Shown: in pieces, positions 18,563-27,574 of the stretch
How positions within the stretch are numbered: the stretch's first letter is position 1
Layout of the letters: the number at the start of each line of letters is the position of its first letter
DNA from: Tenacibaculum adriaticum
GTDB taxonomy: Bacteria > Bacteroidota > Bacteroidia > Flavobacteriales > Flavobacteriaceae
Direction: 5' to 3'
Assembly: GCF_008124875.1 (NCBI RefSeq)
Contig: NZ_VNIA01000003.1
Coordinates: forward strand, 372,001 to 436,000
DNA length: 64,000 bases
Notes under the pieces: generated by a model
Told to the model about the DNA's origin: nothing
What the model saw: only the letters and a program-made list of their open reading frames with translations
The model's database searches: none
Made by a program: the position numbers and the translations under genes

Positions 18563-19028
18563 ATTTAAATTGGTTAATTAAAATAGTTAGTTATTTGGTT
18601 AATTTGTATAGTCTCGGTCTTTTCAAATCAAATATTGTTAAATACTAACGCAAGCAAAAACATCATTAATCCTATTAATAATATTTCGATTATTAGTTTG
18701 ACATTTGAATTTTTACGATTCATATACTAATTATGTCTCCCAAATTTAACATACTGTTAATATTTTATTTACAACATACAGTGCAAAAAATAAAACAATT
18801 GTTGCTTTAGAACTCATTTTAAATACAGATGCAGCATTTGTAGTATTTATTGCAACATTTGTGTTTATTATAAAAATATAGTGTAATTATTGAAAAGTGT
18901 AAATAATTATAAGATTTTTTTTAAGAAAAATTAAAATAAGTGTTAAGGCGAATTGTTTTAAAACTTACCAAGTTTTGAGGTTAGTATTAATGAAAGATGA
19001 AAAGTTAATCTGTTTTAAACCTTATCCT
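18563..19028. other. Intergenic region upstream of susC
   Basis: 466 bp, very AT-rich. It lies between the end of the hybrid regulator gene and the susC start, both on the minus strand, and should hold the regulator's binding sites. A candidate promoter is listed separately. No RNA gene or terminator was recognised. Confidence 0.5.
18741..18774 (-). promoter_or_regulatory. Candidate promoter of susCD
   Basis: Read on the minus strand, TAAATTTG (18741-18748) fits the Bacteroidetes -7 consensus TAnnTTTG. A TTG (18772-18774) lies 23 bases upstream, the outer limit of the flavobacterial spacing. It would give a leader of roughly 170 bases. The region is so AT-rich that chance is possible. Confidence 0.35.
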
Positions 19029-22000
19029 TTAATTATTCTTAATTTCAATCTCTGTTGGTAATAGTCCAAAATGAGCTTTAAAACATTTTGAGAAGTAGGA
19101 TGGAGAGGCAAATCCAACAAGATAACAAGCTTCACTAATATTTGTGCTCCCTTTTTCTAAGATTTGCTTGGCTCTTTCTAGCCTTATTTTTCTAATAAAT
19201 TCATTAACAGTTTGCCCAGTTAATGCTTTTATTTTTCTATAAAGTTGACTTCTACTTAAATTTAATTGAGATGCTAACTCTTCTACACTTAAATTTGAAT
19301 CACTTATATTATCATTAATATAAGTTAGTAGCTTTTGAATAAAATCTTTATCAATAGAACTGGTATTATCTTCAGTACCACTAATTGCTGCAAAGTATTT
19401 ATCAAAAATTAATTGTCTGCTCTTTATTAATTGAGATATGCGAAGCTTTAAAAGCTTTAAATCGAAAGGTTTTACCATATAAGCGTCTGCTCCCGTCTCA
19501 ATACCTTCAATTCTGTTTTCAATAGAGGCTTTAGCGGTTAACATTAAAACAGGAATATGGCTAGTTGAAGTATCTGTTTTAATAATTTTACAAAAATCAA
19601 AACCATTCATTTCAGGCATAATAACATCTGTAATTATAACGTCTGGAAATGATTCTCGAGCAATTTTAATTCCTTCTTTACCATTATTAGCTAATAAGAC
19701 TTTGTATTGATCGTTAAGTTCTATTTTTAAATAATCTCTAAGCTCAACATTATCTTCAACAATGAGTATGGTGAATGATTTGCTTGCTTGAACATTTTCT
19801 TCAGTTTGATTATTAAATTCTACGCCTAATGGTAATAAAAAATCTTCTTTTTTTGTACTTAATACATTTTCATTTAATACAATGTCATTTTCATTAAAGT
19901 GCTCCTTTCCTACAGGAAAAAATATTCTAAAAGTAGTGCCACTACCGACTTTACTTTTTACTTCAATTTTACCTTTATGTAGTTTTACAAAGCTTTGAAC
20001 AACTTCTAATCCAATTCCTGTACCTCCAAAATAAGTTTTGTTTTGACGTTCAACTTGATAAAAACGCTCAAATATTTTTTCAACTTCACTTTCCTCAAGA
20101 CCAGGGCCAGTATCCGAAATTACTATTTCAATTGCTTTCACAGGGTTTGTGTTATCAACCAATGGTAAGAGGTGTAACTGATCTGTAGATAAAAGTTCTA
20201 AGTTTATAGTTCCTCCTTCAGTAGTAACTTTAATAGCGTTAGACAATAAATTAAAAAGTATTTTTTCAAGCATTTTAGTATCCACCCAAACTGCTAAATC
20301 TGGAACATCAGCATCTACACTTAAATAGATGTTTTTATTAAACGCTTCTTCTTGAAAATATTCTGCAATATTCTTTGTAAAATCAATTAAATTTATTTTT
20401 TCTGCTCTAACATTCATCTTATTTAGTTCGAGCTTTCTCAAATCCATTAATTCATTTATTAATCTGTATAGTCTATCTGAATTTTTATAAATAATAGCCA
20501 GCTTGTTTTTTACTTTTTGTGGTAAATTGAGCTCGGTATTACTAATAATATCTTTTAATGGATTTAGAATTAATGTTAAAGGTGTTCTAAATTCATGAGA
20601 AATGTTTGTGAAAAATTGAATTTTACTTTTGTTTAATTCATCATTTTGTACTTGCTGTAAACGTTCATTTCTAATTATTTCTTTTTCTTTAATTCTATTT
20701 TGAGTTAAATGGTTTAATAAATAAATTCCAAAGAAAAACAATGCCATATATGAAAAAATAGCCCAGTTTGTTCGCCACCAAGCAGGAAGTATCGTTATTT
20801 TTAATTCTAAAGGAGTTTCATTCCAAACGCCATCGTTATTTGCTGCTTTTAATTTAAAAACATAGTCGCCACTATCTAAATTTGTATAGGTTGCACTTCT
20901 TTTTTGACCCACATAATTCCATGTTGTTTCGTAGCCTTCTAAGTAATAAGCATAATTGTTTTTTTCAGGACGTGTATAGTTAATTCCTGCATATTCAATA
21001 GTAAAAACAGGCTGTTTATGTGTTAAACTAATATTATCTGTTTCTGAAATAACTTTAGTTAATGGAGATTCTTTAACTTTTGGAATTACCTTTTCATTAA
21101 ACAATTTAAAATCAGTTAAATATAGTGAAGGAGCGTTATTGTTAATTTTAATGTGCTTTGGGTTAAAATAATCTACACCTTTAAAATTTCCAAAATATAG
21201 CATTCCTTCAGCATCTTTTAATGCGGAGCCAAAATTAAAATCGTTTGATAACAATCCATCATTAGAGGTGTAATTAGTAAAACTTAGATCCTTTAAATCA
21301 ATCTTAGTTAATCCGGAATTTCCACTAACCCATAAATTATTATTACCTTCTTCAATTATACTTGATACATTTTCTTCAATTAAGCCTGTAAATTTATTAA
21401 ACCAAGTAAACTCATCTTTGGTCTTATTATATTTACAAAGGCCAGCCCCTTGAGTACCAATCCACATATCATTATTTGAGTCTTCATAAATTGAAAGGAT
21501 ATGGTTTGCATTTGAAGGATTATTATATTCTTCGGTCATTCTATCTCCTAAAAAAGTCACGTTAAAAGATTCCTTGTTCAACTTTTCAACTTTAAACAAA
21601 CCATTAGTGGTTCCTACCCATATACTATCTTCAGAATCTACTAAAACTTTTCGGATATCAGATGTTAAGAGACCGTTTTTGGCAAATACATCAGAATCAT
21701 GTTTTTTAAATTTTTTAGTTTTGGGATTATAGGAGTGAAGTCCTTGAAAGAAAGTTCCTATCCAAATAATACCATTAGAATCTTCAGAGAGACTTATAAT
21801 TGTGTTAGATTTTAAATCTCCAGATGTATTTTGAATATTATAATTTACGAATCTTTTCTCTCCTTTTTTTAAAATAAAAAGACCACTATCCCAACTACCG
21901 GCCCACAAATTTTGTTGAGAATCAATAAATAATGTTTCAATATAATCTGATGATAGCCCAGAATAGATAGAGTTGTCTTGACTATTTATATGTGTTATTT

Positions 22001-23177
22001 TGGAAGTTTTTTTATTATAAACATCAATTCCTCCTCCATCTGTGGCTAACCATAGTTTTTTAGAGCTATCTTTAACGATACCCATAACTGAGCCTATTTT
22101 CAATGAGTTTTCTTTATTGGACAAGCTTTTAATATTCATAAATTTGTCGTAGAGTTTATCACTAACTGCTACTCCGCTATTGTAATATCCCATCCAAATT
22201 CTTTCATTTTTATCAATAAATAAAGTCCAAATAGAGTTGTGTAGAATACTATTTTCATCTGTTTTATTAGAAACATAGTTTTTAATTACCTCACCATTAT
22301 CTTTAATATGAAAAAGGCCATCATTTTCAGTTCCAATCAACATGCTGCTGTCTGATAACTGAACAAAAGTCATTATTTTTTTTGTTGAAAAGCTAAGCTG
22401 TTTAAGATCAATAATGTCATTATTTCTGTCGTCACTTAAGGCGCATTTAAAAACGCCTTCGTTATTTTCAGAGCCTATCCATAAGTTATTATTAACATCT
22501 ATATATAACGTTTCAATTGCAGAATCAAAAGACTTTTTATTGTTTAAAAATAATCTGGTATGGATAAGTTTATTATTAATTAAATCTACTTCTTTCAGTC
22601 CAAAATTTGTTCCCACAAAGGTTTTTCCTTGTTTAGAATGCTGAATGCTATTAATGTTTATTGGCAATCCGTTTTCAGCTAATGTTGAATTAAAAATTTT
22701 CTCAACATTAAAGGTGTTTAAGTTTAGTTTAAATAACCCCAAACCATTATTAGTACCAATCAATAAGTTGTTTGATGAATCTTCTTCTAAAGACAAGATA
22801 TGCTGAGTGTTGATGCTATCTATAACAATTCTAAGAAATTGATCAAGTTCTCTATTGTATAGATTTAAGCCATTTTCTGTTCCTACCCAAAGCCTATTTT
22901 TACTATCTAAATAAGAGCATTCAATTCTACTACTACTTAATGAAGTTGTATCTTGTAGTCTATGCTTGTATGAGATATAATCTATACCGTCGAATTTATA
23001 TAAACCTGTACCGCTAGTGCCTATCCAAATAAAACCATAATGGTCTTGAAGAATACTTGAAATCCCAACTTTAGCAATACCTTCTTTTGTGTTAACAAAA
23101 TGAAATTCTTTACTCGACTCTTGCGACCAAATGTTTATAGTAATTAAAAATATATAGAAAAGAAATAGTTTCTTCAT
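19029..23177 (-). CDS. Hybrid two-component system regulator (HTCS) of the PUL
   Basis: 1382 residues in one polypeptide. A signal peptide (about 1-18) precedes a periplasmic two-propeller sensor made of Reg_prop repeats (many copies of W-[IV]-G-[ST] after L...D, about 25-700) and a Y_Y_Y beta-sandwich (about 725-790). One transmembrane helix (about 801-822) leads to a HisKA domain (ISHEFRTPLTL, H861), a HATPase domain (DTGPGLEE), a receiver domain with phospho-acceptor D1184 (IITDVIMPEMNG), and a C-terminal AraC-type DNA-binding domain (ISEACYLVGFASPSYFSKCF). HTCS proteins bind a glycan breakdown product directly and switch on the adjacent PUL. Its position next to susCD and GH30 makes it the likely regulator of both. 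Confidence 0.95.
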   Translation of the reverse strand: MKKLFLFYIFLITINIWSQESSKEFHFVNTKEGIAKVGISSILQDHYGFIWIGTSGTGLYKFDGIDYISYKHRLQDTTSLSSSRIECSYLDSKNRLWVGTENGLNLYNRELDQFLRIVIDSINTQHILSLEEDSSNNLLIGTNNGLGLFKLNLNTFNVEKIFNSTLAENGLPININSIQHSKQGKTFVGTNFGLKEVDLINNKLIHTRLFLNNKKSFDSAIETLYIDVNNNLWIGSENNEGVFKCALSDDRNNDIIDLKQLSFSTKKIMTFVQLSDSSMLIGTENDGLFHIKDNGEVIKNYVSNKTDENSILHNSIWTLFIDKNERIWMGYYNSGVAVSDKLYDKFMNIKSLSNKENSLKIGSVMGIVKDSSKKLWLATDGGGIDVYNKKTSKITHINSQDNSIYSGLSSDYIETLFIDSQQNLWAGSWDSGLFILKKGEKRFVNYNIQNTSGDLKSNTIISLSEDSNGIIWIGTFFQGLHSYNPKTKKFKKHDSDVFAKNGLLTSDIRKVLVDSEDSIWVGTTNGLFKVEKLNKESFNVTFLGDRMTEEYNNPSNANHILSIYEDSNNDMWIGTQGAGLCKYNKTKDEFTWFNKFTGLIEENVSSIIEEGNNNLWVSGNSGLTKIDLKDLSFTNYTSNDGLLSNDFNFGSALKDAEGMLYFGNFKGVDYFNPKHIKINNNAPSLYLTDFKLFNEKVIPKVKESPLTKVISETDNISLTHKQPVFTIEYAGINYTRPEKNNYAYYLEGYETTWNYVGQKRSATYTNLDSGDYVFKLKAANNDGVWNETPLELKITILPAWWRTNWAIFSYMALFFFGIYLLNHLTQNRIKEKEIIRNERLQQVQNDELNKSKIQFFTNISHEFRTPLTLILNPLKDIISNTELNLPQKVKNKLAIIYKNSDRLYRLINELMDLRKLELNKMNVRAEKINLIDFTKNIAEYFQEEAFNKNIYLSVDADVPDLAVWVDTKMLEKILFNLLSNAIKVTTEGGTINLELLSTDQLHLLPLVDNTNPVKAIEIVISDTGPGLEESEVEKIFERFYQVERQNKTYFGGTGIGLEVVQSFVKLHKGKIEVKSKVGSGTTFRIFFPVGKEHFNENDIVLNENVLSTKKEDFLLPLGVEFNNQTEENVQASKSFTILIVEDNVELRDYLKIELNDQYKVLLANNGKEGIKIARESFPDVIITDVIMPEMNGFDFCKIIKTDTSTSHIPVLMLTAKASIENRIEGIETGADAYMVKPFDLKLLKLRISQLIKSRQLIFDKYFAAISGTEDNTSSIDKDFIQKLLTYINDNISDSNLSVEELASQLNLSRSQLYRKIKALTGQTVNEFIRKIRLERAKQILEKGSTNISEACYLVGFASPSYFSKCFKAHFGLLPTEIEIKNN

Positions 23178-23608
23178 GTAAGAGTCCTCTTTTTGATTAA
23201 TTTAAATTTTCCAAATAGTTTAATTTCTTTTAATTATTTCTCTTTTGTTTATGGAATAAATTTACAGGCAAAAACTATTACTAATATAAAGGTAATGAAA
23301 ATAAAAATATGATAAAATACTGCTTCAAAAAATATTATTATTAATTTTATTGCTGTTAATTTTTAAGGATATAATATAATCATAGCTGATTCAACAGAGG
23401 CTGCCATTAATATAATGGTTGTGTTTCTGTTTTTATCTTAGATAAATGAGGCCTAAACAAATATCTTTAATACTGATATTATATCATTGAACAAGCATTA
23501 AAGTTTGTCTAAAATATTTTGAATATAAATGTATCTGGCATACCAATTACAGCGGTTATTTATGAAGGAGTTGTAGGAGTGCATGTTGGGTAATTAAAGA
23601 ATAAATTA
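23178..23608. other. Divergent intergenic region between the HTCS and GH30 genes
   Basis: 431 bp without a recognisable promoter match. Plus-strand 23521-23592 reads open and encodes NVSGIPITAVIYEGV, a short stretch resembling the CarboxypepD_reg-like segment found in SusC proteins (VSGMPIPSATILVKG here). It could be a SusC relic or chance. No RNA gene seen. Confidence 0.4.
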
Positions 23609-25096
23609 ATGGCGATAAAAAATTTAATAATAGTCTTAACAGCATTAATAGTTGCTTCATGTTCTAATGGAGTTAGTAAAACGGAAAGTGACGCTCTAAA
23701 AAATGAAGCTAAACCAGAAAAGAAAGCGGTTTTTACGCCCATGAATGCTATTGTGTATACAACTGCTGAAAATACAGCGTTGAGGTTAACAAATCAAGGT
23801 GAATTAACATTTGCGAAAGCAAAACAACCTTTTGAAACAGAAATTACAATATTTGTAAACCCGAATAAAAGTTTTCAAACCTTTTTAGGAATTGGAGGAG
23901 CTATTACAGACGCATCTGCTGAAGTTTTTTCGCAATTAAGAGAAGATAAAAAAGAAGAATTGCTTAACGCTTACTATAGCGAAGAAGGTATTAATTATAA
24001 TATTATAAGAACAAGCATTCATAGTAGTGATTTTGGTTCTAAAAGCTATACTTATATAAAGGAGGGAGATTCAGAATTGAAAACATTTTCTATAGAACCT
24101 GATAGAAAGTTGAGAATTCCTATGATTAAAAGAGCAATACAACTAATCAAGAATGATTTGGTATTTTACGCAAGTCCTTGGAGTCCACCTGCATTTATGA
24201 AAACTAATAAAAATATGCTACAAGGCGGAAAATTGTTGCCAGAATATTATCAAAACTGGGCAAATTATTATATCAAGTTTATAAAAGCTTATGAAGCTGA
24301 AGGTATTTCTGTTTGGGGAGTTACTATTCAAAATGAACCCATGGCAACGCAACGATGGGAATCTTGTATTTACACAGCAGAAGAGGAACGGGATTTTTTA
24401 AAAAATTATTTAGGGCCAACATTTGAAAAGCAAGGGTTAGGGGATAAGAATATTGTAGTTTGGGATCATAATAGAGATTTAATATCACAACGAGCTAACA
24501 CTATTTTTGAAGATCCAGAAGCAGCAAAGTATGCTTGGGGAATTGGCTTTCATTGGTACGAAACTTGGACAGGAGGAGAACCAAAATACGATAATTTAGG
24601 AAGTGTTAATGAATCGTTTCCAACTAAAAACTTATTGTTTACAGAAGGTTGTCAAGAAAAATTTGATGTCTCACATTACCAAAGATGGTCTAATGCCGAA
24701 CGTTATGGAAACTCTATGATTAATGATTTTAATCATGGAACTGTAGGGTGGACAGATTGGAATATTTTACTCGATCATGCAGGAGGTCCAAACCATGTTC
24801 AAAACTTCTGTTTTGCACCAATTCATGCAGATACCAGAACCAATGAGTTAATTTATACACCTTCTTATTATTACATAGGTCATTTTTCAAAATTTATAAA
24901 GCCAAAAGCAAAAAGGATCAGCACAACGACGAGCAGAAGTACAATAGAGAGCACATCATTTCAAAACAAAAATGGAAAAATGGTAACTGTGATAATGAAT
25001 AAAACGGAAGAGCCTATTGATTATAAGCTAATTGTTGGTGGATACGAAATCGCTTATACAATTCCACCTCATGCAATTCAATCTATAATTTATTAA
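23609..25096 (+). CDS. Glycoside hydrolase family 30 lipoprotein (probable glucanase/glucosylceramidase-like)
   Basis: 495 residues with a lipobox (VASC, Cys18), so membrane-anchored. A GH30 catalytic (beta/alpha)8 barrel starts with LGIGGAITDASAEVF and YASPWSPPAFMKTN. The acid/base is E243 in IQNEPMATQ and the nucleophile E346 in LLFTEGCQE. A C-terminal beta-domain completes the fold, and length is normal. In Bacteroidetes, GH30 enzymes beside SusCD and GH3 are commonly beta-1,6-glucanases (subfamily 3) or debranch laminarin; subfamily cannot be assigned by eye. It is transcribed divergently from the regulator, and no endo-acting GH16 or GH17 enzyme is in the window. Confidence 0.9.
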   Translation: MAIKNLIIVLTALIVASCSNGVSKTESDALKNEAKPEKKAVFTPMNAIVYTTAENTALRLTNQGELTFAKAKQPFETEITIFVNPNKSFQTFLGIGGAITDASAEVFSQLREDKKEELLNAYYSEEGINYNIIRTSIHSSDFGSKSYTYIKEGDSELKTFSIEPDRKLRIPMIKRAIQLIKNDLVFYASPWSPPAFMKTNKNMLQGGKLLPEYYQNWANYYIKFIKAYEAEGISVWGVTIQNEPMATQRWESCIYTAEEERDFLKNYLGPTFEKQGLGDKNIVVWDHNRDLISQRANTIFEDPEAAKYAWGIGFHWYETWTGGEPKYDNLGSVNESFPTKNLLFTEGCQEKFDVSHYQRWSNAERYGNSMINDFNHGTVGWTDWNILLDHAGGPNHVQNFCFAPIHADTRTNELIYTPSYYYIGHFSKFIKPKAKRISTTTSRSTIESTSFQNKNGKMVTVIMNKTEEPIDYKLIVGGYEIAYTIPPHAIQSIIY

Positions 25097-25176
25097 TTCA
25101 GCAGCTCATTTATGATGAAAAAAATGACGACTGGATTTAGTAATAATTATGATTTATTTCTTTTCAAGTGTTTTCA

Positions 25177-25220
25177 CAAGTTGCTTATTGTAAAAAATTA
25201 AGTCGATAAAAATTCTTGGT
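25177..25220 (-). pseudogene. Possible short RteC-like relic (second copy)
   Basis: This stretch is about three-quarters identical, by eye, to 28844-28887 in the same orientation, which lies in the RteC-like relic described below. Read on the minus strand it gives KTKNFYRLNFLQ before a stop, against KTKF...FNFYSNQ in the other copy. Too short for a firm family call. Confidence 0.35.
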
Positions 25221-25397
25221 TTTATATTTACTTTTCTTTAAAATATTTTAAGGCTACTGAATTTGGTTATATTGGATTTGATTTTCATTAAAAATAAATT
25301 GAAGTTGAGCATATGGTAAATTAGGGTTTATGATAGATAAAGGGCTCTACAGTTTTTAATATTGAAATTTAATTCAGCTTCGGGATATTTCTTAAAA

Positions 25398-25448
25398 GCA
25401 GGCATATGTTAGCGCCATTGATTGTACATTGCGCTTTCATATGCCTGC
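25398..25448 (-). terminator. Large hairpin downstream of the alpha/beta hydrolase gene
   Basis: Arms GCAGGCATATG (25398-25408) and CATATGCCTGC (25438-25448) are perfect complements, and an inner GCGC pair extends the stem around a 15-base loop. Read on the minus strand it is followed by TTTT, so it can end transcription of the hydrolase gene. A smaller hairpin (ATTTTCTA...TAGAAAAT, 25456-25477) lies between it and the stop codon. Confidence 0.55.
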
Positions 25449-25482
25449 GGTAGTCATTTTCTAACTGGCTAGAAAATACTTC

Positions 25483-26784
25483 TTAAAATGAAGTCGGATT
25501 ATTCGTCCAACCTAATATTTCATCTAGCCAATCCATTTCTAACTGGTTCTTGAGAAGTAGATTATTTTCTGTGCAATGTTGTTCACCTCCTTCTTCTGCT
25601 GTAGTTAGATTGAACCTGTTTTTTGGGTTCTTTAGCATAGCAAAATGACGTCTTTCTTCCTCAAGTCTTTCAGGGCCAAATTCTCCAGCACCAACCATAT
25701 TCAATACAGGGCAAGAAATTTTATCTTCCATTCCTAATACAGAACCTGTACCTAGGTAGTCCATCCACTCGGCAATAGTGGTGTTGGCGTGACCACACCT
25801 AGCTCGGAAATCCCCTTCCAAAAGAAATTTCGCTGTGGTGTTTTCTGGATCTATTTGGGATTCCATGTCACGAGGGTAGGGCTTGGTATTATCAAAACCC
25901 AAAACTTGTAACATTTGTGGTTGCATAGCCCAAACAACAGGACTTGCTATACAGGCAGCGAGCCTTTTTTCAAAGCAGGCGGCTCTCGTCACGTAGTACC
26001 CGCCCACGCTATGACCAATCAGAGCAATACGATCTGGGGCAACCTCATGACGAGTCAATGCATAATCGACAACATAGCCTACTGGGACTTCAGCATCTAG
26101 CCTTAAAAAAAGATCAGGGTTTTCCCATATTGCCGCTTTCTGACCAGGAACCTCAAATATCAACACATTGTAGCCTCGGCGAACTGCTCCTTCACCGCAT
26201 TGGAAGTAGACTTCTTCCAGATAGTTTTCTCCTCCCCCCATGCCTAGTAGTGTTGGTCTTTTTTCACCTGGCGCTCCTCCTCTGATGAAATATCCTTTCA
26301 TTACTCTGCCGTTTTCGTAAGGGATATCCACGGGTTCGATAATTGGATTGGATAACTTTCCGACTTCTTTGAACAAGGAGCGTGTTCGCATACACGATTC
26401 TCTGGTAAGAGGATCTGTATCTTTTGTATACATTGCTACACAGCCCCAATACACAGCCGCACGCATGAATGCCTCACGTGCACTTACCTTGTGTCCCTTC
26501 TCGAGACATTCCCACCCTTTAGCTTCAATTCGCTCAGCCAAAGGTTGCCATGCAGGAGCGTAGGTTTCAAAATCGCCGTCCACTATATGTGAAGCTGCTT
26601 CAAAACACTCGCCAGTAGAAACACCACCATATGCCTCCTTACTCAGAGTACGTGTAAAGTGGAAATCCATATGGCTTTTAAATCTGTTTGCCATACCAGC
26701 CGTGTGACGAAAAATACTCTCGTTTTCAGCCGTTGCCTGACCTGCAAGTTTTTCCTGCGTTTTTGTTTTTTCTGTTGTTTTCAT
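25483..26784 (-). CDS. Alpha/beta hydrolase (FrsA / dienelactone-hydrolase-like), GC-rich
   Basis: 433 residues, no signal peptide. A helical N-terminal domain (about 25-150) precedes an alpha/beta hydrolase core. The nucleophile elbow is GHSVGG with S259, and a GMGGGENYLEE loop near 181-191 could form the oxyanion region. A late histidine in GGEQHCTEN is the probable catalytic base. This layout fits the FrsA/2,6-dihydropseudooxynicotine-hydrolase/Ayg1-type group, which cleaves C-C or ester bonds of small molecules; the substrate is unknown. The gene is clearly richer in G+C than its surroundings (35 of 60 bases at 25981-26040), which suggests recent acquisition. It sits in the island next to DUF1097 and an AraC regulator. 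Confidence 0.75.
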   Translation of the reverse strand: MKTTEKTKTQEKLAGQATAENESIFRHTAGMANRFKSHMDFHFTRTLSKEAYGGVSTGECFEAASHIVDGDFETYAPAWQPLAERIEAKGWECLEKGHKVSAREAFMRAAVYWGCVAMYTKDTDPLTRESCMRTRSLFKEVGKLSNPIIEPVDIPYENGRVMKGYFIRGGAPGEKRPTLLGMGGGENYLEEVYFQCGEGAVRRGYNVLIFEVPGQKAAIWENPDLFLRLDAEVPVGYVVDYALTRHEVAPDRIALIGHSVGGYYVTRAACFEKRLAACIASPVVWAMQPQMLQVLGFDNTKPYPRDMESQIDPENTTAKFLLEGDFRARCGHANTTIAEWMDYLGTGSVLGMEDKISCPVLNMVGAGEFGPERLEEERRHFAMLKNPKNRFNLTTAEEGGEQHCTENNLLLKNQLEMDWLDEILGWTNNPTSF

Positions 26785-26798
26785 ATTTATTTGATTTT

Positions 26799-26930
26799 AA
26801 ATTTATGACGTAAAATTATTGTGCTTTTTACAGGTAAAACAGTTGTATTTTACTTGAATTCAGTCGTGAAATCTCGTTTTTAGGATTGAAAATTGATTTT
26901 ATGGAATCTTTTTTCCTTGTTTAATATTAT
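26799..26930 (+). pseudogene. Relic of an AraC-regulator promoter and 5' coding end
   Basis: This stretch repeats, with scattered changes, the promoter and first codons of the intact AraC gene (27495-27640). Shared blocks include ATTTATGA-GTAAAA-TATTGTG, AGTCGT-AAA-CTC and the coding piece TTTTATGGAATCTTTT. About 13 bases are missing after ATTGAA, so the copy is not translatable. It lies just upstream of the hydrolase start codon and probably now serves as that gene's upstream region. Confidence 0.65.
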
Positions 26931-26971
26931 TTTTGCAGTTTTTTGGAAAAAACCAGAATCTTTAGTTGTAA

Positions 26972-27433
26972 CTATTTTGGGACGAACTTTGTCACCGTTG
27001 TATCCAATACATAAGCAAAAATAAATCCAGCTGCTAAAGGAGGGAATAATTTAATGATGTGAACCAATTCAAGAGGAGGATGAACGCCAAAGAAGACTAT
27101 CATTCCTATAAACCAAGCTTCTATATCATCTAGACCTTTGATTTTGGTAATGAAAGGCAATGAGGAGGTAAGTAAAAATAATGCCAATGGAGAACTAAAT
27201 GAACCTATAAATATTGAAAGGGAATCTCCAAGAACTTCTATTAATACTCCCATAAAAATTCCTAGAATAATTTCAAGATAAATATTGATGGATTTTTTTA
27301 CAGATTTGCCATAAAAAGAAAAGCTGATCCAAGCGATAAATAATACCCATGAGGGCCATGCGAAAAAACTGGCTAGGGATAATGCTACTGCTCCGAATAG
27401 CCCTATTGAAATTCCATAAATTAATGTTTTCAT
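26972..27433 (-). CDS. DUF1097 family membrane protein (YcdZ-like)
   Basis: 153 residues with about five transmembrane segments and little else. The pattern WPSWVLFIAWISF near residue 26 and the ending AAGFIFAYVLDT resemble DUF1097 inner-membrane proteins such as E. coli YcdZ, whose role is unknown. It is transcribed divergently from the AraC regulator across 141 bp and in the same direction as the alpha/beta hydrolase, with the AraC relic between them. It may belong to the same regulon; a transport role for the hydrolase substrate or product is possible but only inferred. Confidence 0.6.
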   Translation of the reverse strand: MKTLIYGISIGLFGAVALSLASFFAWPSWVLFIAWISFSFYGKSVKKSINIYLEIILGIFMGVLIEVLGDSLSIFIGSFSSPLALFLLTSSLPFITKIKGLDDIEAWFIGMIVFFGVHPPLELVHIIKLFPPLAAGFIFAYVLDTTVTKFVPK

Positions 27434-27574
27434 AATTTTTTAATTAAAATCTATTTATTTCTGTCAAAAAAATTAATGTCAATGAGATCAATTTAAATTT
27501 ATGATGTAAAACTATTGTGATTTTCATAATTAAAATAGCTATATTTGACTTAAAATTAGTCGTAAAAGCTCATT

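Noticed and set aside
25915..26563. Several open frames opposite the GC-rich hydrolase
   Set aside because: High G+C raises the number of chance open frames; the minus-strand hydrolase has the GHSVGG motif and full domain structure.
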